Source of the DNA: Artocarpus heterophyllus
Lineage: Eukaryota > Streptophyta > Magnoliopsida > Rosales > Moraceae
NCBI GenBank assembly: GCA_025403435.1
Contig: CM046350.1
Location: 21,274,324 to 21,338,323 of the forward strand
Reading direction: 5' to 3'
Length of the DNA: 64,000 bases
The notes under the pieces are model-generated. The model was not told the origin of the DNA and ran no database searches. It was given only the letters and a program-made list of their open reading frames with translations. A program made the translations under genes and the position numbers. Shown one piece after another: positions 1 through 9,660 of the stretch (positions are counted from its first letter, which is position 1; each line of letters begins with the position of its first letter).

Positions 1-1997
1 GCCTCTCATAATGTGAGCCTAAGGTTTGAAATCATGACTATATAAGTTGCTCCAATATCACATAAGTTTACAAGGCCATTTCCAATGTAATCGTCAATAT
101 CAATTTTCTATTTAATATTAAAAAGTGTGACAAGAATGTATTTTATATACTATTCTATTTTATATTGTTATTTTAAAGCATTTACTTTTTTTGTATGAAA
201 GCTTTGCAACTTATAAAAGTAAACTAAGAGGAAAGGGAAGTGATCCTTAATTAGCAAGATTTAAAAAAAAAAAAAAATACACACACATGGTAAGAAAAAA
301 AAGAACATGGTAAAAGACGGACAAGACATGGCACCAGACATCTAGCTAGACCTTGATCCAATAAAATTGTCAACTTAAATTTCTTTCCGTGTCTAAAGTT
401 CCATTTATTGGAAGAAGCAACAATAATCTGAGGCTGTCCTTGAATCACGTCAATCTCCATGAAAAAAAGCACATGGTTTAATATTATTCATTTGGACAAA
501 GGTAACTCTGATAATTGTCAACTATGTATTCAATATTCTCTATACATCATGGACAAAGAGGGACATGCATGGATTATATATTACTACTGAAGGATATAAA
601 TTGGAGTACTGAATTAAAATACTAACGTGTTTGGCATGGTGGTTAGAATTATTAGTTAGAACTGTAAACATTGTAGCATATAAGAACTTTATACTGTAAC
701 AATTTTTTTGTTTTTATTATATAACATGCGAGAGTTTTATATTATTCTTAACTAAAAAATTAGTTAAAATCAATTAATACTAAACAAGCTACAAGAGTCA
801 TCTGCAAGTGGTACGAAGAGAGGAGGATAATTAGTCTCATTTTAGTGGATGGGTCATAAAAGTCACGCGATAAAATTGTTGAGTCACATCACGTATATAC
901 ATATATATATATATATGGTGTAAATGGGCCTTTGACAATATGGATGTTATTGACTCTATGTGCAACTTGCTAGTTCCAGAATGATGGCGTCCAAAAAGAA
1001 CAGCATCAATCACGAACGTACAACTTTGTACCAACTTTTTTTCTTTGATTGTGATAACTCAAAGCACTGCTATATTTTTTAAGTTTCACATGCGGAAGTT
1101 AAAAATAAGATTTGCTTGAATTTAAATACCATACCAAAACTGTTCATCACTCCTTTACCAAAAAAAAAAAAAAAAAGAAAACTGTTCATCACTACAAAAG
1201 TTGAAGCTCATTTCTAAGTACAGTTTAATGAGGAAAGTTGAGAAGTTCTTGACTTTATTAATTTTACTTTATCATTTTAATTTTAATTGTTAGTTGAGGA
1301 GTTACTTTACTTGCGTGGAGTGAATGCGTTCTTAATTTTTCTTAAACTCGATTTACGTTCAACAGAACTTTTTCTTGACAAATACCGAATTACTTTATCA
1401 AAAAAGGCACGCAATCAGGCCAATATAGGTGCTATTGGTTGACAATTTTCAGCCTCAATTTTAGTTCTTCCTATGATGAATCCTTTCCTGCAAGTAATCG
1501 CTTCCTTTTACTTTGGATATCGGCGCACGCCATATTATGTCATGCACACATACGTGTGTTTGTGTGTGTATTTATGCGTCTCTTAATTTTGTATTTTCCC
1601 ATATGTGTGAGATAGAAATATTTCGTTCAAATTCCATTAATTCTAAACTTTTCTTTCTTGCTAGAAATGCATGAACGTATTAACACCCAAAACCAAGTTT
1701 TATGTGTCATCGTGTCCCCAAGAAAAGTTCTTTTTTCAAAGCATATCTTTTGAGTAAATAGGGCCAGATGATGGTGGAGTTAAACTGGAAAGTTTGTGTC
1801 AAAAACATCGGCTTATTTGATTAATTTCCCTGTGTACCTAAACTAAAAAAATACATCTTTTTTTTTTTTCTTTCCATTTCTGCTTGAAGAAAGAAATGAA
1901 AGTTTGATAGCAAAGAAAAAGAATAAGGATGGAATTAGTCCGGGGCTCTTGAAATCAGAGGAAGATCTACACAAGATTTTGATATTATTCTTAACAT
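1..1997. other. AT-rich intergenic sequence
   Basis: I see no supportable gene here. Open frames are short, AT-biased and without recognisable domains. The stretch holds homopolymer runs, a short (AT)n tract near 900-916 and the small poly(A) insertion listed separately. It ends at the target-site duplication of the copia element. Confidence 0.6.
1136..1193 (+). mobile_element. Minimal poly(A) retro-insertion with 16-bp target-site duplication
   Basis: The 16-mer AAAACTGTTCATCACT occurs at 1136-1151 and again, perfectly, at 1178-1193. Between the copies lie only CCTTTACC, 17 adenines (1160-1176) and one G. A perfect duplication of this length flanking a poly(A) tract is the signature of L1-type target-primed reverse transcription. 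Here almost the whole body of the copied RNA is missing. Replication slippage would not readily create a 16-bp duplication around an unrelated tract. Confidence 0.6.
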
Positions 1998-2002
1998 TGT
2001 GG

Positions 2003-2452
2003 TGTAGGAAATTTACATATATAGAATTATGATTTTCATATATGCATAAATCAAATTGCATGAAAATCATCTACATGCGGAAACGTAAAGGAAAGAAAAT
2101 CTAACCTCCAGCCATTGACAAATTTAGTTGAATGGAGAATACCTCTGCAAGAATTCCTAAAGGAAAATTTTGTAAAAAAAGAGGCTCTTCTAAACCTTCT
2201 GTAATTTTAGAGAGATGACGTATTTCTGAATAAAACTGCATGGTTTAGGGAGCCTTTTATGTGATATTTATAGAAATCCACCATCAGGGTGTACGTAACC
2301 TTTCATGAAAAGAGGCATTTTTTCTAAGTGTTATAACAGTTCTAAATACCCTTTGGTTGACACCTTTTAGAAAATATGTGTCTATTGGACCACTTAAATT
2401 TATTATCATTTAAAAACTAAATAAATAATAATAATAAATTAATTAAAATAAA
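2003..2452 (-). repeat. Copia 3' LTR (left end)
   Basis: About 450 bp, starting TGTAGGAAATTTACATA and matching 7994-8452 throughout with scattered substitutions. It is followed on the internal side by a purine-rich tract on the minus strand. Confidence 0.9.
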
Positions 2453-2466
2453 ATTCTCCCACTTGG
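2453..2466 (-). promoter_or_regulatory. Copia polypurine tract
   Basis: Read on the minus strand this is AAGTGGGAGAAT, directly next to the left LTR. That is the usual place and composition of the plus-strand primer in plant copia elements. Confidence 0.75.
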
Positions 2467-2814
2467 TCCACATATATTTTCTAACTAACCAAAATCAACC
2501 AATCTCAAACTTAAGGAATAGACACATGAATCATGGCGATAGGTCCTCTTAGAATGAGTATTATCTTCCATGTATTACAATGCATTATATCCCTCAATAC
2601 TAACTCATAAATGGTAACGTAACTTAATAAATAAACCCTATGTTTATTTCAGGTCTAACTTAATTGATCTTTCTCAAAATAATTGAATATGTACACAACT
2701 AAATATGAGAAAGTATCACAATTGAATAAGAGTTTCATAAAAATAACCAAATGTACATACAATGAAATTCACATCATGGAACCAAGTCCTATTCGTACTA
2801 CATGATCCTTAAAA

Positions 2815-3510
2815 ATGTTTGGTGGCATGCCTTTAGTTAAATGATCGACAATCATCAACTCAGTGCTAACGTGTTAAATGACCACTTTTTTTTTCTTTAA
2901 CACATTCTCTTATAGCCAAGTACTTAATGTCGATGTGTTTACTTTGACTACTACTCTTGTTGTTCTTGGCCATAAATACCGCAGCTGAATTGTCACAATA
3001 CAATCTCAATAGTCTAGAAATAGAATCCACAATTCTAAGCCTGGATATGAAACTCTTTAACTATACACTATGTGAAGTAGCTTCAAAGCAAGAAACAAAC
3101 TCGGCCTCTATAGTAGAGGTAGCAGTCAAAGTCTGCTTTGCACTCCTCCAAGATACAGCTCCACCGGCAAACATGAAAACATAACCAGATGTTGATTTTT
3201 ACGAATTAACACAGTCTGCGAAGTCTGCATCGAAGTATCCAATCACCTCTAGATTATCAGTCCGCCTATACATGAGCATGCAATCTTTTGTCCCTTGAAG
3301 GTATCTCATCACCTTCATTGTGCTCTCTAGTGGTCAACACCTAGGTTACTCTGATATCTGCCCAACATTCCCACAGCAAATGCAATGTCAGGTCTTGTAT
3401 AGACCTGAGCATCATTAAGCTTCCAACAGCTGAAGCATATGGAATGTTTTTCATTTGTTCCAATTCGAGTTCATTTTTTGGGCACTGGTTTAAATTGAAC
3501 CTGTCACCCT
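2815..3510 (-). pseudogene. Copia RNase H region
   Basis: The minus strand encodes RNase H of the copia polyprotein. The conceptual translation includes CDNSAAVFMAKNN followed by SKHIDIKYLAIRE, and near the end VDHLTKGMPPNIF. All are hallmark motifs of the plant copia RNase H, which degrades the RNA strand during cDNA synthesis. The region is broken between this segment and the RT upstream. The plus-strand open frame at 2957-3184 is only the antisense of this domain. Confidence 0.75.
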
Positions 3511-4360
3511 TCACAAACAATCCTTCATTCGAAACCTCTCTAGAACTTTGTTGATATAGGTCTCTTGAGACAAACCCAAAGTGCCTTGAGATCTGTCCCT
3601 AGGGATCTTAATGTCAATGACATAAGATGCCTCTCCTATATCCTTTATTTCAAAGTTCTTTGAGAGAAACTGCTTCACCTTATATAGCAAACCCTTATCA
3701 TTAGTTGCAAGTAATATGTCATCCACATATAACACAAGGAAACAAATCCTACTCCCATTGACCTTCTGGTATATACATTGATCAATAATATTCTCTTCAA
3801 AACCAAATAAAGAGATAATGTCGTGGAACTTCAAATCCCACTGATGAGAGGCTTGTTTCAATTCATATATAGATTTCTTAAGTTTGTAGACTAAATGCTC
3901 ACCATCACCAAAGGAAAATCCTTCTGGTTGTTTCATGTAAACCTCTTCCTTTAGATCACCATTGAGAAAGGCCATTTTCACATCCATTTGATGCAAATCC
4001 AGATCAAAATGGGCAACCAATGCCATAATGACGTGAAGAGAATCCTTTTTAGATATAGGAGAAAAAGTCTCCATATAGTCAATTCATTCTCTTTGAGTGA
4101 ATCCTTTGGCAACGAGCCTTGCCTTATGTCTCTCAATGTTGACCAATGAGTCTTTCTTCATTTTAAAGACCCATTTACATCCAATGGCTTTTACACAATT
4201 AAGCAACTCAACGAGATCCCAGACTCTGTTAGAGGCCATAGAATCTATTTCGTCTTTCATGGCACTGTACCATAAGTCAGATTCGTTAGAACTCGTGGCC
4301 TGTAAAAACGTTTCAAGATCATTTTTGGCTCCAACATTGTAGTCAGACTCTTGCAGATAC
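3511..4360 (-). pseudogene. Copia reverse transcriptase region (in-frame stop)
   Basis: This is the RVT_2-type reverse transcriptase of the copia polyprotein. The translation begins around VWDLVELLNCVKAIGCKWV, runs through RHKARLVAKGFTQRE, and contains the catalytic motifs QMDVKMAFLNG and YVDDILLATN. The two open segments (down to 4084, and from 4074) are in the same frame. They are separated by a TGA where the family has glycine (consensus RE-G-IDY). A single nonsense change therefore interrupts an otherwise recognisable RT. Confidence 0.85.
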
Positions 4361-5288
4361 ACAATATAGTCACTAGGTATCGTCGATCGCTTTTCTCTAG
4401 TCAATCTCCTTAACGTTGGTTCAACATTCTCCTGAGAAACATGTTGTTCAACAAGTTCATGTATCTGATGTTCAGTTGAATCCAGTATCTCTTGATCAGC
4501 AGTCTGTGGAACTTGAATGACTTGTTGTTGTTTATCACGCATTTGAACTTTAGGCATATTGTACACAACAATCAATCTATCATAGGAAGTGGAAGGTAGC
4601 GCATCTGTATGATCTTTCTCAAGAACAGTGTTCCAAGATCGATCGCTCCCACTAATTAAGTCATTCTTAAGAAATTTTGCATTCCTTGATTCTACAAAGC
4701 TAGTACTATGAGATGGACAATAAAATTTATATCCCTTAAACCGTTCAGCATAACTAACAAAATATCCACTTATGATCTTTGGGTCTAGCTTCTTCTCTTG
4801 TGGATTATAAACTCTTACCTCCAACGAGCATCCCCAAACATATACATGTTGCAAACTCGGTTTCCAACCTTTGAAAACTCAAAAGGCGTCTTTGGGACAA
4901 CCTTGGTTGGAACTCAGTTCAATATGTACACTGTTGTCTTAAGAGCTTCAGTCCATAAGAACTCAGGAAGTTTAGAGCTAGCAAGCATACTGCGCACCAT
5001 GTCCATTAATGTTCGGTTTCTTCTTTCAGCTACACCATTCTGGTCTAGAGAACCAGGTATAGTGTATTGAGCAACAATCTCATGTTCTTGAAGAAACTTA
5101 GCAAATGGACTAGGTGCTTGTCTATACTCAGTGTATCTACCGTAGTACTCTCCACCTCTATCTGATCTCATGATCTTAATTTGCTTTTCGCATTGTTTTT
5201 CTACTTCCACTTTAAAGACCTTAAAAGCATCTAGTGCTTCATTTTTTATTGTTAAACAAGTAGAAATACATGTATCATGAGTAGTCAT
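4361..5288 (-). pseudogene. Copia integrase region
   Basis: The minus strand encodes the integrase core. RSDRGGEY carries the second catalytic aspartate and GVAERRNRTL the catalytic glutamate, in the spacing expected for a copia DDE integrase. The stretch VWGCSLEVRVYNPQEKKLDP further on matches the region after the catalytic core. The frame changes between 4854 and 4914, and upstream continuity is lost above 5288, so no functional integrase is encoded. Confidence 0.82.
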
Positions 5289-5548
5289 CTATGAAAGAGG
5301 CGAAGTACCTTTGAGAGTACATGTTCATGTCTGGACTACAAATATCTGTATGTATGATTTCTAATAAATAAGAACTCCTCTTGGCACCTTTCTTTGACTT
5401 GTTGTCTGCTTACCCTTAATGCAGTCCACACAAGTATCAAAATCAGTAAAATCTAAAGTACCAAGTACTCCATCATTTACTAATCTCTTAATTCTCTTAA
5501 TGGAGATATGTCCCAATCTTCGATGCCACAACATAGAGGATTCATCAT

Positions 5549-5982
5549 TTATAACACATTATTTAATACCAACATTTTTATGAACGTACATAGTAGTATA
5601 ATTTGCATCATTTTGTAAATTAAGATGGAAAGGACCATCAGACAAAGTACCATATCCATAAAATCATATTTATAAAACAAAATGAAAGAAGATTCTAAAA
5701 ATTTAAAGGAATATCTAACTGATATAAGTCTGGAAACTGAAATTAAATTTCTAAAAAAACTAGGAATATAGAATGTCTTTTCCAAATACAAATAAAGCCA
5801 CTACTTACAACTTGTTTGCATGTTCCTGTAGCCTCCACATGTGAGCGCATCTTATTTCCACAATAGATGCCTTGCTCACTTCCCACTGGCTTTCGCAGGT
5901 TTTGCAAGCCCTGCAAGGAATTGGTAACATGGATTGTAGAACTGGAGTCAATCTGCCATGTGTTATAATTAACATCAATCAT
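5549..5982 (-). pseudogene. Copia protease and GAG-pre-integrase region
   Basis: The minus strand translation WQIDSSSTIHVTNSLQGLQN corresponds to the copia aspartic protease active site, usually W-DSG-A-T-H. Here the glycine after D-S is serine, which should inactivate the enzyme. A second frame, with FYIPSFFRNLISVSRL, matches the GAG-pre-integrase segment. The shift between the two frames near 5745-5790 shows another break. Confidence 0.7.
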
Positions 5983-6029
5983 ATTGGATTCATAACAAAC
6001 AAGTGAGAGTTGAGTACCTTTTTTATCAA

Positions 6030-6802
6030 GCCATTCCTAGAATTTGAAGTAGTCTTTCTTTACGTGCCCTTCCTTTTACAAAAGAAGCACTTGAACTCCT
6101 TCTTAATATCCGGCTGGGCAGGAACCTTGCCTTTCCCTTTTTGCTTGGTCTAAGACTTTTTCTTATTACCTTGGCTTGCCAAATTTACTTTTTCTCCCTC
6201 TTCCATGACGAGTCTCCTCTCCTCTTGAACACACATAGTCAATAGCTCATTAATTGACCATTTGTCCTTATGTGTTATAGGAGATCTTAAAGGGACCATA
6301 CTCAAAGGGTAGAGTATTCAGAATGTAATGTACTAGGAACAAATCAGACATCTTAGCCTCAAGCGTTTTCAATTGAGCTGCAATATCTCTCATACACATG
6401 ATATGCTCACGTATACCTTTTATACCGATAAGCTTCAAGAATAAAAACTGCATTATCAAGGTGCTTGCCAATGCCTTATCTAAAGACTCAAATTGTTCAT
6501 CAATAGCCGTCAGTAGTGCTTGGACATTGTCATATTGATCAACCAAACCCCTAATCCCAGCAGAGATTTTGGTCTTTATGAACATAACTGAGAGACGATT
6601 GGATTGCTCCATTTTTCATATCGACTAATATCATCTGGAGTGTTGGTCTCAATGATAGAGGGTGGTTCATGCTTTTTGATGGCATAGTCAATGTCCATCC
6701 ACCCCAAATGAAAGAGAATCCTCTCCTTCCAGACTTATAGTTATCACCTTTAAGCTCGGGAATATCACATTTTATATCAAATAAATTAACTAGTTGAATC
6801 AC
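6030..6802 (-). pseudogene. Copia gag region with frameshifted zinc knuckle
   Basis: Two overlapping minus-strand frames carry a gag of the UBN2/DUF4219 type. The segment around EQFESLDKALASTLIMQF and HYILNTLPFEY is typical of plant copia gag, which packages RNA in virus-like particles. Downstream at about 6050-6090 the nucleocapsid zinc knuckle starts with C-x-x-C (KCFFCK) but the expected G-H step is displaced. The codons after GGC read as if one base were missing, giving TAA. The gag is therefore broken in at least two places. Confidence 0.7.
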
Positions 6803-7482
6803 TGCAATACATCAAACATACATGCTCATGTCAAAAAATTTGAAGCTCAAAACTGTATGTCATGTTTTATCAATTAAATCATGCAACAAAAATTATGAAT
6901 CATATGATATAAAAACTACCTGTGGGCTATGTTTCTCATTCACATTGATTCACATACAACCATATGATGAAACTATTAAACTATATTCCATTTCTTAATC
7001 CCTGTGGGTAAATTAAGAAAATAGTTTAATATTTCATTATAACCAATCATATTTAATATAATAAAATTTCCTATGGGATAAATTTCATCATAATAAACAT
7101 AATTAGTTCCAATTAATGCCTATTTAACTAAATGTGCTTTGAAAAACTTAATGTATAATTTTAATATAATCTAAGATGTTGTGGCTACTCTTAAATTAAT
7201 TAAAATTATACAAATCACTTAAGACATTTAATTTTCATGCATAAAATATTCATGAACTTGCATGTATTAAAAATAACAACTAAAGAATACATGAAAAATA
7301 AATTATGCATAAATTCAATAACATATCTAAAATTAATTTCCTAAATTTTATTTAACCATAAATAATAAAATTTTGGATTTCATTAAAATTAATTTTAGAT
7401 TTATTAAAAAATAATTTTCCAAAATACCCAAATTAAAAATATGAAAATTAAAATTTTTTTTTTTGGATTTTTTTCACGCTAG

Positions 7483-7696
7483 AAAATGACATGTCGTTTT
7501 AGCTTGAGAAAACGCCAACATTGCCCTAAAAAGACATGCCATTTTCAGCACTTGATGAAAACGACACGTCGTTTTGACACGATGATAGGCCAGCCTGAAT
7601 TATTAAAACGACGTGTCATTTTTATTAATGAAAAACGACATGTCGTTTTAAACTTACAAAATGCGGTCTTCAAGGGCCAAAATGACATGTCGTTTT
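7483..7696. repeat. Six-copy palindromic 18-bp repeat in the copia leader
   Basis: Six copies of a near-palindrome with consensus AAAACGACATGTCGTTTT start at 7483, 7528, 7558, 7605, 7632 and 7679. Copy 5 (7632-7649) is the perfect palindrome. The others differ by one to four bases, several of them C/T or A/G changes. Spacing is irregular (27-47 bp). The array lies between the PBS and gag in the untranslated leader. Confidence 0.9.
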
Positions 7697-7974
7697 TTGG
7701 CCCCTAATTTTGTTTTTTCCATTGTTTCGGGTCTTCTTCGCCTAAATTTGACCCAAATAGGTTCAATTACAGACCCGGTCGTTTCTATGCCTTATGGGCA
7801 CTAAAATTGACGTTTTAAAAACCCAAAAATGTTAGAAAATCAATTTCCTAATGCTTTTTAACGTTAGTTTTCATCAAAAAAAAATCAAAAAATGATTTCA
7901 AATACAACAAAGTTTTGGGTATTTTGAAAAACTCTATTAAAAATCCATTCAAATATATCAAGGTAGAGAAAAAA

Positions 7975-7991
7975 CCATGCTTTCGATACCA
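7975..7991 (-). promoter_or_regulatory. Copia primer-binding site
   Basis: On the minus strand the sequence next to the right LTR is TGGTATCGAAAGCATGG. It closely matches the complement of the 3' end of initiator methionine tRNA (TGGTATCAGAGC), the usual primer of plant copia elements. Confidence 0.85.
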
Positions 7992-7993
7992 AA

Positions 7994-8452
7994 TGTAAGA
8001 AATTTACATATATAAAATTATGATTTTCATATATGCATAAATCAAATTGCATGACAATCATCTAAATGTGGAAACGTAAATGAAAGAAAATCTAACCTCC
8101 AACCATTGACAAATTCAGTTGAATGGAGAATACCTTTGTAAGAATTCCTAAAGAAATATTTTGTAAAAGAAGAGGCTCTTCTAAACCTTCTTTAATTTTA
8201 GAGAGATGGTGTATTTCTGAATAAAATTGCATGGTTTAGGGACCCTCTTATGTGATGTTTATAGACACCCACCATCAGGGTGTATGTTACCTTTCATGAA
8301 AAGAGGCATTTTTTCTAAGTGTTATAACAGTTCTGAATATCCTTTGGTTAACACCCTTTAAAAAATACATGTTTATTAGGCCACTTAAATTATTTTTTTA
8401 TTTATTATTATTTAAAAACTAAATAAATAATAATAAATAAATTAAAATAACA
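7994..8452 (-). repeat. Copia 5' LTR (right end)
   Basis: 459 bp, starting TGTAAGAAATTTACATA and ending CA, flanked outside by TGTGG. It is the partner of 2003-2452. Confidence 0.92.
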
Positions 8453-8457
8453 TGTGG

Positions 8458-8900
8458 CACTTCTAATGATCAAATTTCCTTCCAACTAATATTATGAATT
8501 GTAATTAAATAATTTGAATTCAAATTATTCCTTCTCATTATTCTATAAAGATTAGTTCAAAAAAATTAAAACAACATGAGTACTAATTAATATATTTTAT
8601 GTGACCATCAACCATAGAGACGAATTATATGTGAATATTATACATATATGTGCACGCATATATTATATATGAGTGTATATTATATGATAATCTAGAGCTC
8701 TAGGTATTTTATATCATTTTGAGGCCGAATTAGTAATAGTAGTTGGGATGTTTCTTAGTTTGAACGTGATGCTATATATGTTGACTTATCGAAATCGAGA
8801 AACGATCAAGTTTCTCGACAATTTAGACTTAATTAGAAGAATGCTCTTTGTTATTTAGATTTAATTAGCTTTAGATAAACTAGTGCTCTGCTAGGGTTTT
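8458..8900. other. AT-rich intergenic sequence
   Basis: Low-complexity AT-rich DNA between the copia element and the foldback repeats. No gene or repeat boundary can be supported. Confidence 0.5.
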
Positions 8901-9349
8901 GTGTGGCGGCTGGCCCCACTCAAGGCCCCATGAGGTCGTAGTTCACCCCCGGTATAATTGGCTCTTATTGTGGTCCCACAGTGGCGTTACGTGTCACCAT
9001 CCCACTGTGTTGCCCCACTCATTCATACTGTCCCCTCTAGGACCCACTGGTCCCTCAGAGTTTTATTTCGCGTCCCTTGGTTCGAACCTCAAACCTCCCT
9101 TAAGAGGTTCTTATTTCCTTCATGAGTACCAATTGAGCTAGTCCTCTTAAGGGAGGTTTAAGGTTCGAACCATGAGGGACGTGAAATAAAACTCTGAGGC
9201 ACCAATGGGTCCTAGAGGGGATAGTACGGATGAGTGGGGCAACACAGTGGGACGGCTACATGTAACGCCACTGTGGGACCACAATAAGAGCTAATCATGC
9301 CGGGGGTGAACTACGACCTCATGGGGGCTTGAGTGGAGCCAGCTGCCAC
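8901..9349. repeat. Long foldback (inverted repeat), arms about 207 bp
   Basis: Positions 8901-9107 are the imperfect reverse complement of 9143-9349, separated by a ~35-bp loop. The arms are GC-richer than the surroundings. Near the loop each contains GGTTCGAACC, a palindrome resembling the internal B box of tRNA-type promoters. Transcribed, the region would form a hairpin of about 200 bp. I cannot assign it to a named family. Confidence 0.85.
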
Positions 9350-9362
9350 AATAAAACGAGTG

Positions 9363-9660
9363 TTTTATTGTGGCGTACCCAGCCCTACTCAAGCCCCCAT
9401 AAGGCCCGTAGGTCGGCCCCTGGCATAAAACGAGCTACTAATGAAGGAAATAAGAACCTCTTAAAGGAAAAAAGAACCTTTTAAAGGAGGTTTGAGGTTC
9501 AAACCATGAGGGACACGAAATAAAACCCTGAGGGACCAGTGGGTCCTAGAGGGGACAGTACGGATGAGTAGGCCCAGATAAGCCGCAATAAGAGCCAATT
9601 ATGCAGGGGGCCGACCTACGGGCTTCATGGGGGCTTGAGTGGGGCCAGGTACGCCACATT
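9363..9660. repeat. Second, partly deleted copy of the foldback repeat
   Basis: The segment 9480-9660 repeats most of arm B of the neighbouring foldback. 9363-9424 is the reverse complement of 9595-9655, so a shorter outer stem survives. Within it, AAGAACCTCTTAAAGGA and AAGAACCTTTTAAAGGA are a local tandem duplication (about 9450-9488). Confidence 0.75.

Larger units (their letters stand above)
2003..8452 (-). mobile_element. Complete but degenerate Ty1/copia LTR retrotransposon
   Basis: The element is bounded by two LTRs that start TG. The right LTR ends CA, and a perfect 5-bp target-site duplication TGTGG lies at 1998-2002 and 8453-8457. On the minus strand the order is 5' LTR (right), PBS, long leader, gag, protease, integrase, reverse transcriptase, RNase H, PPT, 3' LTR (left). 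This is the Ty1/copia (Pseudoviridae) order. By eye the LTRs differ at roughly 25-30 sites over the first ~340 bp, and the coding region has stops and frameshifts. It is therefore an old, non-autonomous copy. Its palindrome-rich leader is described separately. Confidence 0.93.

Noticed and set aside
2957..3184. Plus-strand open frame of 75 codons
   Set aside because: It is the antisense of the copia RNase H domain on the minus strand.
9078..9088. GGTTCGAACC resembling a tRNA/SINE B box
   Set aside because: No A box at proper spacing and no tRNA cloverleaf. It is simply part of the foldback arms.
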